The position numbers and the translations under genes are program-made. Below, one piece after another: positions 9,150-17,704 of a DNA stretch of 21,287 nt. Numbering within the stretch: the stretch's first letter is position 1; each line of letters starts with the position of its first letter. The stretch lies in NCBI GenBank assembly GCA_003427395.1, contig BFEA01000594.1, positions 7,828 to 29,114 of the forward strand, read 5' to 3'. The notes beneath the pieces were generated by a model. It was given only the letters and a program-made list of their open reading frames with translations. It was not told where the DNA came from and did not search any database. This DNA comes from Chara braunii (taxonomy: Eukaryota; Streptophyta; Charophyceae; Charales; Characeae).

Positions 9150-9212
9150 CTTCTGTCCAGCGCTACATCTTCCTCTCATGTCCAATTCTGCATCCCCACT
9201 CCTCATTACCAC
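9150..9212 (-). CDS. RAD50: RAD50 exon carrying the ABC signature motif
   Basis: RAD50 is the SMC-like ATPase of the MRE11-RAD50-NBS1 complex, which tethers and processes DNA double-strand breaks in the nucleus. The minus strand gives an acceptor (TTAACAATCAG), 63 coding bases (21 codons, phase 0 at both ends) and a donor (GTGAGA). The peptide begins VVMRSGDAELDM and ends RGRCSAGQK, which is the RAD50 C-lobe strand followed by the signature motif that contacts ATP across the dimer. There is no stop or frameshift. The next exon in transcription order is 4528-4661 and joins in frame, giving SAGQK-VLASLII as in the family. The preceding exon (the conserved RGQDIDYI region) was looked for to the right and not seen, so the upstream intron exceeds 12 kb. 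Identity is very secure; functionality cannot be judged from two exons. Confidence 0.95.
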
Positions 9213-9505
9213 CTGATTGTTAACAACAAAAGGACGAACTTAAGGATTAGAGGAGGGAGGAACTAAGCTTTCCATTGCCTCCCTCAGCATCCACTCCATC
9301 CCAAACCATGATTCAATGTTAATGATAATTGTGAACATTGATGCCATTCATCATTGCAATGAAGCATGGTGGGGTCTCCATCAATCACCGCCAACTTCCT
9401 GCCACATGTTCACTATTGAGAAGAATCCCTACGAATTCATAATGATAAGAGCAACATACATCCAATCATGGCACAATGACTCACTACCATTTTTTTTTGA
9501 CCCCA

Positions 9506-9558
<53 letters not shown>

Positions 9559-10090
9559 TTGGATGTGTTTTGTTGGGTTTGTTTTTAACTTTTTATACAT
9601 GGCCTAATTCTTTGCCCTGGTCTGCCGCATGGGCTGTTTTGTTGATGAAGTGATGTTTGTGGGTGGCCACGAGCTTTTTGGGGGGTGGGTGTTTGGGGTT
9701 CTGTCCATAATACGTCTGCGAGGAGGCGCAGAGAGTGTTTGCTGTGAGTGTCATTCCCGCGGGCTGCTTTTTCGGAGCACTGAGAAGAATGGGGCAGCTT
9801 CTAGGGTGTTTTAAGCAGTAGCGCTCCTGGTGTCGCGTGGAGATCTTGTGGAATTTGGCATATTAGTTATGGAGGGATAGAGATGGCGGTTGCCAGTGGA
9901 GGTATGTTGTGTTTCGCCTTTATCTTTATTGTGTGGGCCGACGTAAAGGGCTCTCCAGGTTTCTCGGATCTTTGGGGGATGGGGTCGGAGCTTTCTTGCT
10001 GGTAAAGTCCTCGGTTTTAGGTAAGTTGCTTCTTGCCCTCCACCCTTTTATGGACTAAATCAATATATGCATGCATGTATATGTGCAAGC
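9213..10090. other. RAD50 upstream intron: CT/CA microsatellite, otherwise nothing
   Basis: This is the intron side of the 9212 acceptor. A compound (CT)n-(CA)n tract lies at about 9508-9556. GT-rich, G-rich sequence follows to 10020. No exon of RAD50 or other coding sequence was recognised. Confidence 0.5.
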
Positions 10091-10091
10091 G

Positions 10092-10107
10092 TGCCGCTTC
10101 GGCGGCA
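10092..10107. repeat. Perfect hairpin with TTCG loop
   Basis: TGCCGC-TTCG-GCGGCA: six base pairs closed by the stable C(UUCG)G tetraloop. A second hairpin, GGCTCCCG/CGGGAGCC, lies at 10270-10300, and ACCGTT-GA-AACGGT at 10497-10510. Confidence 0.75.
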
Positions 10108-10412
10108 GACGGGTGTGTGGGCACTTGGCGCAGAACCACACAAACATGGTGATACATGCTCCATCTAGTCTATTGGTTCTGAGAGGAAGGCGGAAGGCAG
10201 GATTGCAGCCCGTAGGACCGCATCAAGACCGTGGGGAGTCCACCCACCGATTGCAGTGTCGAGCACATCGGCTCCCGTCTTTTTGCAAAGCGCGGGAGCC
10301 CTCCCAGCTATGTCACGCAGGAGTCAAAACAAAACAAAACAAATATAATTATATATATCGTCACAAACAGAACTGCCCGGTAACCAGAGAGAGAGAAAAG
10401 GACAACAAACGA

Positions 10413-10467
10413 GGGGTTGTGACAAACTGTTTCGTCGGAGTTTCACCGACTCAAAACAGGAGGCAAC
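10413..10467 (-). ncRNA. Degenerate hammerhead-like motif, second copy
   Basis: The minus strand shows stem II GTCGG (10450-10446), loop, CCGAC (10438-10434), GAAA (10433-10430), and a minimal stem III ACA-GUU-UGU followed by C (10421), which fits an NUH cleavage triplet GUC. A possible stem I pairs GUUG (10467-10464) with CAAC (10419-10416). The first catalytic box is broken: CTGATGA is replaced by CTGTTTTGA, so this copy should be inactive. It shares stem II, GAAACAG and the flanking CTC with the copy at 2279-2310. Confidence 0.4.
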
Positions 10468-10739
10468 TTAGGGGACGGCGCAACATAATTCCGCGAACCG
10501 TTGAAACGGTCGAGGCCGTGCCCTCCCTTCGCCGCTCTAGCCGGGTGCGCCAGCTGTACATCCCACGGTCCCTACACAGGATAGGTTTTCGCGGGGCACA
10601 TCTTACCTTCCCTAAGGGGCTGTCACCACCCTCAGGAGTGTATCCCTACCGAGCTACTGACTCACATGCGATAGCTTTTACATGCAATTGCAGAGGTGGT
10701 GCAGCCGAGGGCGTTTGCTCGTTCGCTGGAGTATAAGTA

Positions 10740-11610
10740 CGCTTGGTTAACGCCAAATGGACCCGAACATTGTTCGTTCCCTAGGGCGCCGATCTCCTAG
10801 ATACGAAACGAACGTCGGTCGACTAGGACGGTCTCAACCAAACATGAATCCCATAAAACTGATCCTAGTTCCTTTCTGATCACCATATAAATGAAATCAA
10901 TACACTTTTATCAAATCACGCAAGACAGGGTTCTTGACTTGATGAGATGACTTGCCAAAGTTATTCTTCCTAACCTATATAACTGAAGAGACCATTGCAC
11001 TGCCGCTCCTGAGGCGGAGGTTCAATATTGACGACTGATTAGGAAAGACAACCTCATTTTAAACTTACTATCGGGTCTGTTGACACTTACTAGTTCCTGC
11101 CAGGAATAACTTCTGCAAGTAAATTCCACTGCTACCATGCAGATCAACAAGTGATCTGATTCCTGGCTGAAGTGTGAACTCTCGGTTCGACCACACCCCC
11201 GCAACATATGTAACTTAGTTAGAGGCGCATATCAATTTTGTTGGTCGCTTTGTCCTCCTCGACAATAATTACCATTTTCCTTTTCTTGAAGGGTGAAGTA
11301 TCAACCTTCATCTTCAAAAAACCCTTATTCGTGTGCCTCCCTCTTACACATAGCCTGCATTGACATGCATTTGATTACCCCTCAATGCAAAAGCATGATA
11401 GTTCAATCATTGGGGCAATCTAGATACTATCCATCTGGTTGGTCATATCTATAAAAAAATTGTTTGTTTGTTTTTTTTCCTATTTTTATTATTACCCTCG
11501 TATAGTCATATACTTGACCCTATCGTAAGGACTACTTAACTTGGCACCTGACTTATAAAGGCGTGTCTAGCCATGATAGAGTTATTGGCCCTCGCGGGCC
11601 TCTGCCTCTA
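10740..11610. other. Non-coding, nothing recognised
   Basis: AT-leaning sequence with no credible ORF. A short hairpin, GGCCC-TCGC-GGGCC, sits at 11587-11600, just past the stop of the minus-strand frame that ends at 11612. Confidence 0.4.
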
Positions 11611-11639
11611 TCTAGTCGAGCCGGGCGAGCCCCTCGTCG

Positions 11640-12701
11640 TCAAAAACTAAGGCGGTAGTGCGTCCGCCCCGCCTGACCCGAACCATTCGCGTACCATAGA
11701 GGGAAGCCATCCGCGAGGCCAGCCTCCAAGCTATGGCGCGAAACGGTTGTCGCATTCGAAAGAGATGCCTGCCTAGTCGTGGTGTCCTTAATCCGAATGA
11801 CGCCGTAGCGCTCCCCGGATAGGGTAATTGTAACACTCACAATGACCCGCGAAAGGCATTGGAAGTTGCTTGCGCGATGGAAGTACCCATGAACTTCTTC
11901 CGGAAGTCGGGGCACATTGGCACGGACTTCCGCGCGCGAGTTAAGAAAAAATCTTTGCCCATCACTGAGGAATCCAACAAAACCAACCCAACGAGTGGGC
12001 GCATCATCTTGAACAAGTAGTAGTCGCTCCGCGCGCCGGATCAACTCCTCATCCATAGTGTCGCGAACCAGCAGATACCTGGCCTGAGTAAGATCCCGTC
12101 GTCCGCTAGTCATCTGCACACCCGAAAGAGTCGCCAGTAAGAAGAGACATTCCCAGATCTCACAAGCCTCATCATTGAACGCGGTAACGTCAAAACGTTC
12201 AGAGCGAAAGATATTAAATCTATTCGCTCGTACCCGTCTGACATGATGAAGGAGACTGAAAGGTCCTTGCTGATCGTTCAACCATAATACAATATAGAGA
12301 AACATTCCTCTAATCTCAGGAATGTGTTCTCTAACTGGATTTGCTTCATGAACTACAACAAGATTCATATCTCCGTAATTCGGTGATGGATTAGGAGGCG
12401 CAAACTCATACCGCACAATGTGTCGTTCATGCTCTATCAGGAAAATATAATTCCGCAGAGGGTTCCTCACACTTCCATCCCAAAACCACGGTTCGTCTCG
12501 TTCCGAAAAAACGTCAAGCGGATTATAAACCAAGCGTCCTTTTCGTATCATACCGGCACGTGATCGCGTCGGCCCTGCTATCCAATCCATTGCCGCCTCT
12601 CGCGTACTGAACAATCGAAAATTACTGCTCCAGCGGACATTTGGATGACAAAGTAATGACTTTGTCAAAATAAATTTATATACATCAATCTTTGCACTCA
12701 T
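11640..12701 (-). CDS. Unrecognised 353-codon ORF
   Basis: The longest clean frame in the window. I start it at the ATG at 12701 (MSAKIDVYKFILTKSLL); the frame stays open 14 codons upstream to a TTG, with a stop just beyond, so a spliced 5' exon is also possible. Composition is balanced and protein-like, with Trp, Cys and hydrophobic stretches such as GMFLYIVLWL and CEIWECLFLLATL, and no low complexity. I recognise no family, signal peptide or catalytic motif. From about 11770 the alternative frame down to 11612 (ending LVFDDEGLARLD) looks more protein-like than the annotated C-terminus, which suggests a frameshift. It lies in the RAD50 upstream intron on the same strand. It may be a nested gene, a remnant of an unknown mobile element, or chance. 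Confidence 0.45.
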   Translation of the reverse strand: MSAKIDVYKFILTKSLLCHPNVRWSSNFRLFSTREAAMDWIAGPTRSRAGMIRKGRLVYNPLDVFSERDEPWFWDGSVRNPLRNYIFLIEHERHIVRYEFAPPNPSPNYGDMNLVVVHEANPVREHIPEIRGMFLYIVLWLNDQQGPFSLLHHVRRVRANRFNIFRSERFDVTAFNDEACEIWECLFLLATLSGVQMTSGRRDLTQARYLLVRDTMDEELIRRAERLLLVQDDAPTRWVGFVGFLSDGQRFFLNSRAEVRANVPRLPEEVHGYFHRASNFQCLSRVIVSVTITLSGERYGVIRIKDTTTRQASLSNATTVSRHSLEAGLADGFPLWYANGSGQAGRTHYRLSF

Positions 12702-13830
12702 CCTCCCTTTTCCCTGGGCCGTGATTCTTGTGTCACGGTCCAACCTCGAAGGTAGTGCCTACTTGCACTACTTTAACACTATTTAAAGCATGGACTGGGC
12801 TTCTTTTGGCTCCAGTTCTCCATAGGATGGTGGCGCCTAAGATGGCCACCCAAAAGAAGGTGTTGATTTCAGTCCTCCCCAACTTGAAGGTATGAGAAAG
12901 CGGCGACCCTTTACTGCAGGACATCCTACCCTCTAGAAAGTGGTCTGGAATACCCCTCCTCCTCGTCCGAACACATTGTTCAGATCCCAGAAGTTGGGCT
13001 GGCTCCACCGCAATACAGCATGGTATTCCCTTATTAAACGGTCCACTCCGGGTCAATAACAGGGCCGGCTCCTAAAGCAACGAACCCCTGTCGTGGATGC
13101 CTCCTAGAGAGAAGAAGTCCCAAGCTCTAGGTGTAGACATTTTCTCTGTACCTTTCTACTGAGGGGTTGACTTAGACGAATCAGAAAATAGTTCAAGGAG
13201 AAGTAAGACTCTTTTTGGACGGGTACAGAGGGAAATGGTCATTCGGGATAGAACGGAACGATGCTTGGGGAAGATACTAAATTATTTCTTATCTTCGTCT
13301 TCGTCATCCATGAATTCCATTTTTTCGGCACCCATCAACTTTTCTTTTTCACTATATTTTTCTTCTGACATACAGACAGATAAAGAGTTGAAGAAGAGTA
13401 ACATTTTCATTCCTCCCTTGAGCAAGCAAAACGCCGATCCCTTCTCACATCATCCATTTACCCACCTGTACAACCAAACAGAAACAACAACCCAAAATCG
13501 TCCATACCCCAACCAAAGTCAGCCCCCTTTCCACATGCATGACATCACACACCTACCTTTCCCTGAATTCCAAGCAAGGTCATGCAAGGTGTAGGTTCAC
13601 ACTGGTGTGCAAGGGAAATTGAGTCAACTGACTGGCAGACTGACCTTGAGTGAAGTTTACAAAAATGTTCCACTCAAGAAGACCGTTTAAAACTTCGCCA
13701 CTTGATAAGAGGATCGTCGCAACGAGTCGTCAACAAGGTGTCCACACCACACCCTCAAAGTAATCACCTGCCGCAACACTCCCCCAACACTCTATTACTC
13801 TTAACAATTCAATAGCACCTCAGTGTCGTC
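12702..13830. other. Region upstream of the 353-codon ORF; nothing certain
   Basis: A minus-strand frame at 12733-13056 abuts the ORF but has a poor translation. No clear promoter element was seen. Short plus-strand frames at 13235-13594 look random. Confidence 0.4.
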
Positions 13831-13974
13831 GTCACTCGCCTCCAATTTCACGGCGCCACTTATGGCGTCATGCTCACCCCACTGTCATATGTACCATCAC
13901 TTACGGTACCCTCCTTGCACCAATGCCCAGACACCGCGTCTCACAATTAGCACAAAAATACTACCTCCACTGTT

Positions 13975-14225
13975 GTCAAAAATCGGCAGCGCTTTAATCC
14001 AGCACCTGTCACCGAAATCCGGTAGCACTTCCGCGTTACCACCACCAAATACCAGCGCTGTCGCTGCAAAATTTCGGGCAGCGCTTCCGCGTCACCAAAC
14101 CCAAGACTAGTGCCACTGTTACAAAAATTTAGCCATGCTCCCGTAGTACATCAGCAAAATTGTCGTTGCTGCCAAAACCACACAGCATTTCCCCAACACT
14201 TCTCCAACGATGGTTGCCGTTGCCG
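13975..14225. repeat. Diverged ~54-bp minisatellite
   Basis: The block AAAAATCGGCAGCGCTT and variants recur at about 13979, 14014, 14069, 14123 and 14174, each followed by CC.CGT.ACCA-like sequence. Spacing is 51-55 bp except for the first, shorter step. Copies are well diverged. Confidence 0.65.
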
Positions 14226-14434
14226 TGATGGTCGTGCAACCCTCCCCCTCACTGTTGAAAATGCTGTTGTGTCAGACAGACAACACCTTCCCTTGCGCTG
14301 CTGCCAATGACCGCGACTATGGCAGCACACGTCTCCTCCAGCTATGTCGCAGCTGCATCACTCCAGCGGCCTTCTCCCTCCTTGCAGAGGCAGTGGCTAT
14401 GGCAGCCTCCAACCTCAATCCTCCTGCAGACCTC

Positions 14435-14530
14435 TACTCCTTCCAGCAGCTCCTCCAGCAGCAGCCAACACTCACTCAAGTGGAATGCCAGCAGCAGCAG
14501 CCACGAATGAATGTTGGCTGGCTGGCTGCT
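14435..14530. repeat. CAG/CTG-rich imperfect repeat
   Basis: CAGCAG and CTCCAG tracts followed by GGCTGGCTGGCTGCTGGC. Several frames stay open across this stretch (Q-, S- or P-rich), which is a composition effect. Confidence 0.8.
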
Positions 14531-14548
14531 GGCTTCTTTTATAGCCAG

Positions 14549-14580
14549 CCGAGGGCAGAGGGCAGCAGCCTTGCCCTCGG
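14549..14580. repeat. Hairpin, 9-bp perfect stem
   Basis: CCGAGGGCA pairs with TGCCCTCGG across 14 bases. A further hairpin, GCTGGCT/AGCCAGC, lies at 14528-14549. Confidence 0.85.
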
Positions 14581-14603
14581 CCAAAAACTCGGATCAGGGC
14601 CTG

Positions 14604-14632
14604 GCCCTTGATCTCAAGACGAGATCAAGGGC
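14604..14632. repeat. Hairpin, 12-bp perfect stem
   Basis: GCCCTTGATCTC and GAGATCAAGGGC flank a five-base loop (AAGAC). Confidence 0.95.
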
Positions 14633-14645
14633 TGGAAATCTTGAT

Positions 14646-14661
14646 GTTCCCCTAGGGGAAC
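14646..14661. repeat. 16-bp perfect palindrome
   Basis: GTTCCCCTAGGGGAAC, followed by CCAGG-C-CCTGG at 14668-14678. Confidence 0.95.
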
Positions 14662-14709
14662 CAAGTTCCAGGCCCTGGTAATGCATCTAGCCTTCACCCG
14701 CGGCCAGAC

Positions 14710-14748
14710 GCAGTCCAAAATGGTTGTATCAAGCCATTTCAGGACTGC
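14710..14748. repeat. Hairpin, 7+6 bp stem
   Basis: GCAGTCC/GGACTGC outer stem and AAATGG/CCATTT inner stem, separated by a one-versus-two-base internal loop. GTTCA-AC-TGAAC follows at 14751-14762. Confidence 0.85.
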
Positions 14749-14776
14749 ATGTTCAACTGAACAAACACAGTCCCAT

Positions 14777-14802
14777 CAGCCCCTAGAACCTTCTAGGGGC
14801 TG
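14777..14802. repeat. Hairpin, 12-bp perfect stem with 2-bp centre
   Basis: CAGCCCCTAGAA-CC-TTCTAGGGGCTG; an additional outer ACAG/CTGT pair flanks it. CGGCCAC-ATAC-GTGGCCG follows at 14820-14837. Confidence 0.95.
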
Positions 14803-14928
14803 CATCTGTTCCACGGCCGCGGCCACATACGTGGCCGTTACTTCTTTCCCCCTTTTTTTTGTGCAGGGGCAGCTCGTTTTCAAAACAAGCAGCCACCCCT
14901 TAGTTATTTCACAGTCTCCCCCTGCCTG

Positions 14929-14966
14929 CGCCTGTATCTGGGCCGCATAGGCGCCCGATACAGGCG
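14929..14966. repeat. Hairpin, 10+4 bp stem
   Basis: CGCCTGTATC pairs perfectly with GATACAGGCG, and GGGC/GCCC continues the stem after one unpaired T. Confidence 0.95.
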
Positions 14967-15148
14967 TGCGGCTCTTGAGACCTCTGTCTCTTTCTATTTG
15001 AGCCCGACCGTCGCGACTGTTGCTGTATAGTGTGAACAGAGAGACCCCTCGTAATTCAAGCACAGGGTCTAAGACCCGCACCCGAACATAGCCACGATCA
15101 GCAGCAAATCCACTCGTCGGGGCCCGTTTTTGTTCACCCAACAACTAA

Positions 15149-15187
15149 CAATAGCAGCCCGTTCGTCAAAACGAACGGGCGCTATTG
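15149..15187. repeat. Longest hairpin, 17 bp stem with one bulge
   Basis: CAATAGC-A-GCCCGTTCGT, loop CAAA, then ACGAACGGGC-GCTATTG. All 17 pairs are Watson-Crick, with a single bulged A. Flanking sequence is A-rich (AACAAAATCTAAC repeats). I see no promoter or gene to assign it to. Confidence 0.97.
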
Positions 15188-15313
15188 CGATAATACTAAC
15201 AAAATCTAACAAATCTAACAAAAAGAAATAAATCTTAAGGAAGAAAACAAAATATCTAAAAGAAGAAAGAAAAACAAAAAACAGAAGAACTTACCTGGTG
15301 ATCAAAACATTCA

Positions 15314-15496
15314 CCCGTTTTCACGGGCACTGTCACGTCCTCTGATCCTGAAGTGCCCCATGCACTTCCAAGGGCGCCAGGTGGCGCTCTCCTTTCACAT
15401 CGGTTTTAGTTTTTAGATTTTTTTTCTTTTTTTTTTCTTTTTCTTTTTGCCCCGTTGGCCTTAGCCAACGGTAACTTCGTGAGACATCCCCACGAA
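15314..15496. repeat. Run of short perfect hairpins
   Basis: In order: CCCGT-TTTC-ACGGG (15314-15327), GAAGTGC-CCCAT-GCACTTC (15350-15368), GCGCC-AGGT-GGCGC (15374-15387), CCGTTGGC-CTTA-GCCAACGG (15452-15471) and TTCGTG..CACGAA (15476-15496). A T-rich tract separates the third and fourth. Confidence 0.85.
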
Positions 15497-15620
15497 TTGT
15501 CGAAATGCAGACCTACGTTCGAGTCCTCACGGGTTCGGAAAAAAAAATAAAAAATTATTTTTATTATTTTCTTGATTTATACGTGTCATCCTTGCGCAGG
15601 TGCCATGCAGGTTCACGCGG

Positions 15621-15653
15621 GGCTGATTTCAGCCGGGCGATCTCGTCGATCGC
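15621..15653. repeat. Two adjacent 6-bp hairpins
   Basis: GGCTGA-TT-TCAGCC (15621-15634) and GCGATC-TCGTC-GATCGC (15637-15653). Confidence 0.85.
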
Positions 15654-15677
15654 ACGACCGAAATTGGCCGCGCCAGC

Positions 15678-15786
15678 CCAACTGGTTGCTCCAAAAGGAG
15701 CTAGCCCAGTTGGTAGGATACAGTCGGGCTCGATCCCAGTGCCTGCTGGGTGGAAGTCTGATACCTGAACCTACTGGGCTAGCTCC
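15678..15786 (+). other. tRNA-like sequence inside overlapping inverted repeats (possible SINE head)
   Basis: TAGCCCAGTTGG (15702-15713) fits the Pol III A-box consensus and GGCTCGATCCC (15727-15737) resembles the B box, but they are only 25 bp apart, so no full tRNA cloverleaf fits. The A-box segment also pairs two ways: upstream as CCAACTGG..GCTCC-AAAA-GGAGC..CCAGTTGG (15678-15713), and downstream through a perfect 14-bp inverted repeat, GGAGCTAGCCCAGT (15697-15710) with ACTGGGCTAGCTCC (15773-15786). A CCCAG..CTGGG arm lies within. It could be a truncated tRNA-derived SINE or simply another palindrome of this cluster. Confidence 0.35.
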
Positions 15787-15806
15787 TTCTTCATGTTGAG
15801 AGAGGA

Positions 15807-16332
15807 GCAGCCCTTCTATATGAAGGGTTGAAGCGCCCAGCAGGCCATCCTCCAGCACTCTGCAGTCTTCGTCTGCTAAGCCTGCCTACTACCGTAGCCG
15901 GCTGGTAGGGTTAGCAGCGCACGGCCATAGCAGCCACCCTCTCAGCAGACCATAATGCCATCACACCCGGCCCTCGGTGTGAAAGCCCCACGGACCCCAA
16001 AAAAACTTCCTATTTTCCTTCCTGTTGCGGTTCCAATCCCCGTCGCAACGGCCCCTTTTAGCTTGCTTAGGCCCTGAATCGCACGGACATTATTTCAAGT
16101 ACGTGTCCTCTACGGCCTCAACGAAAACCGCCTACTACCGTTTTTATTTTCGGACGATGCAGACGTTCGGTCTAAAGTTCAAAAACATCTCAGTCTCTTG
16201 GTCATAGGTTTGTCTGAATAAACTTTAGGCGAACGTCAATCTCATCAAGTCCCCCAATTCAATGAAGAGGGTCGGAATGTGTCTGACATCGAAAAACACG
16301 GGCAGATACCCTTGTCAGGGTTTCTGCCCCGA
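15807..16332. repeat. Further hairpins; no gene
   Basis: CCCTTC-TATAT-GAAGGG near 15810, TCACACC..GGTGTGA near 15961, GTTGCG..CGCAAC near 16024, and GGGCAGATACCCT with its complement carrying one mismatch, loop TGTC, near 16302-16331. No supported coding sequence. Confidence 0.7.
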
Positions 16333-16644
16333 CAGCGGGAGCTCTGCCGGAACCTAGGCGAGGTTCTGGAGGCAGGGAACAATCAGGTATACCTCTTTCT
16401 GTTTGTATGAACCCACTACACCTCTGTTTGACTATCTCCCTCTAGTTTGACTGTTCTACGCATGTGTTTCCCTATGACTTTTGCTTTCTTTTCAGGACTC
16501 AATCAGACTAAATGGAAGAAACATGTGTGAGTGAAACTTAAGTTTGTTCTTTATTTTGGCTGAAAGCAAATTAAGGGATGAACTGGGGGAAGGTGGGAGG
16601 AATGGCAGTTTTGCATGCGTTTGACCAGGTCCATCAATGACTGA

Positions 16645-17418
16645 GCATTGTTCCTAAGCAGAATGGCGTAGGGATATGTTTACTTGACCATTTTTTGAAG
16701 GACCGGGCATTGTTTCCAAGCAGAATGTCCTGGTTGCTGTGTTTATTTTTGAGGGTTTGCCTGGCTGATCTTTGGGACCAAGCATTGTTTCTAAGCAAAA
16801 TGGTTTGGTCTGTTTGCTTCGTTTGGGGTTTCTGACTGAAGATGGGCTAAGGGATCCAACTTCATGCTTTGAGTGATTCGGGACAAGCTGAACATTGTTT
16901 CTAAGGAGAATAGTTAAACTTCTTGTTTTATTTATGAGGGAGGATTTTTTGTCCAAGGCTAAGCATTGTTTCTAAGCAGAACGATTTGGCCTGAAACCAC
17001 ATGCATAAGTATAAACTGAATATAAACAGGAAGTACTTTATCTATATTTGCATGTGAACTGACAGCTGGACATTCTTTCTAAGCAGAATGGTCCAACGTT
17101 AAGCGATATGACTAAGAAGAGAAGAGAAAAGTACCGAGAATAATTGGAAGTAATTTGGGTAAGTTGAACATTGTTTCTAAGCAGAATGGCTCAGTCCCCT
17201 GCCCATATCTTTTCTTTTTTTTTTGGAGAAAAAGTCAAAAATTATTAAACTTCGGGATTTAGACAGTTCAAGGTGACTAGACATTGTTTCTAAGCAGAAT
17301 GGTATAGCCATTTCTAAGGAGAATGGTATAGCCATATGCCCAAAGAAGAGAAAAGTAGTTGTGCAACTTGTTCATGTATATCCTCAGGCATGCTAAACAT
17401 TATTTCTAAGCAGAATGG
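16645..17418. repeat. Array of a conserved ~20-bp dyad motif with divergent spacers
   Basis: TTGTTTCTAAGCAGAATGG or close variants starts at about 16645, 16707, 16782, 16892, 16963, 17070, 17168, 17281 and 17397, with a partial copy at 17310. Centre spacing is irregular (62-116 bp). Spacers are mostly unlike each other, though several share CCATATG..AAGAAGAGAAAAGTA. The motif contains a dyad: TTCT-AAGC-AGAA, extended in places by CATT/AATG. It continues into the related array to the right. Confidence 0.9.
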
Positions 17419-17704
17419 CCTAGCACCATGCCATATGTAAGTTGGGTATAAGGGATAAATCATATGGAGGTTTCATGAGCTAATCTATGAGGAATTTACT
17501 TGAGGGCTGGTGAGAGTCCTTACCAATGTGGTTTGGCCTTGCGTGTGGCTGAGTGAGATCACTACTTAGTATGAGTTTCAATTTGACCGGTAATTGCTTT
17601 AGTTGCTCGCTACATGCTAGAGTCATAGAAGTTAGTTCAATTCCTGCATTTTCTGAGCTAAAGTTTTTTTGTTTTTTTAATTAGGTCAATTCTCGCATTT
17701 TCTG

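Noticed and set aside
10071-10736. 221-codon plus-strand ORF
   Set aside because: Arg/Ser-rich, patchy translation with no recognisable domain; it spans hairpins and the hammerhead-like motif. The RRSSRVRQ stretch recalls copia linkers but is too short to support a call.
12733-13056. Minus-strand 107-codon ORF abutting the orphan ORF
   Set aside because: Poor translation with no conserved features, and the overlap with the next frame is incidental.
14110-14611. Overlapping ORFs in the CAG-rich zone
   Set aside because: Open in several frames and both strands because of CAG/CTC composition; Q/S/P-rich with no conserved segment.
16654-16956. Minus-strand ORF with repeated FCLETM-like peptides
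   Set aside because: The peptide repeat is only the translated satellite motif.
16645-17418. CRISPR-like array (conserved repeat, divergent spacers)
   Set aside because: Eukaryotic context, variable repeat copies, irregular spacing, spacers partly related to each other and no cas genes; it is a diverged satellite.
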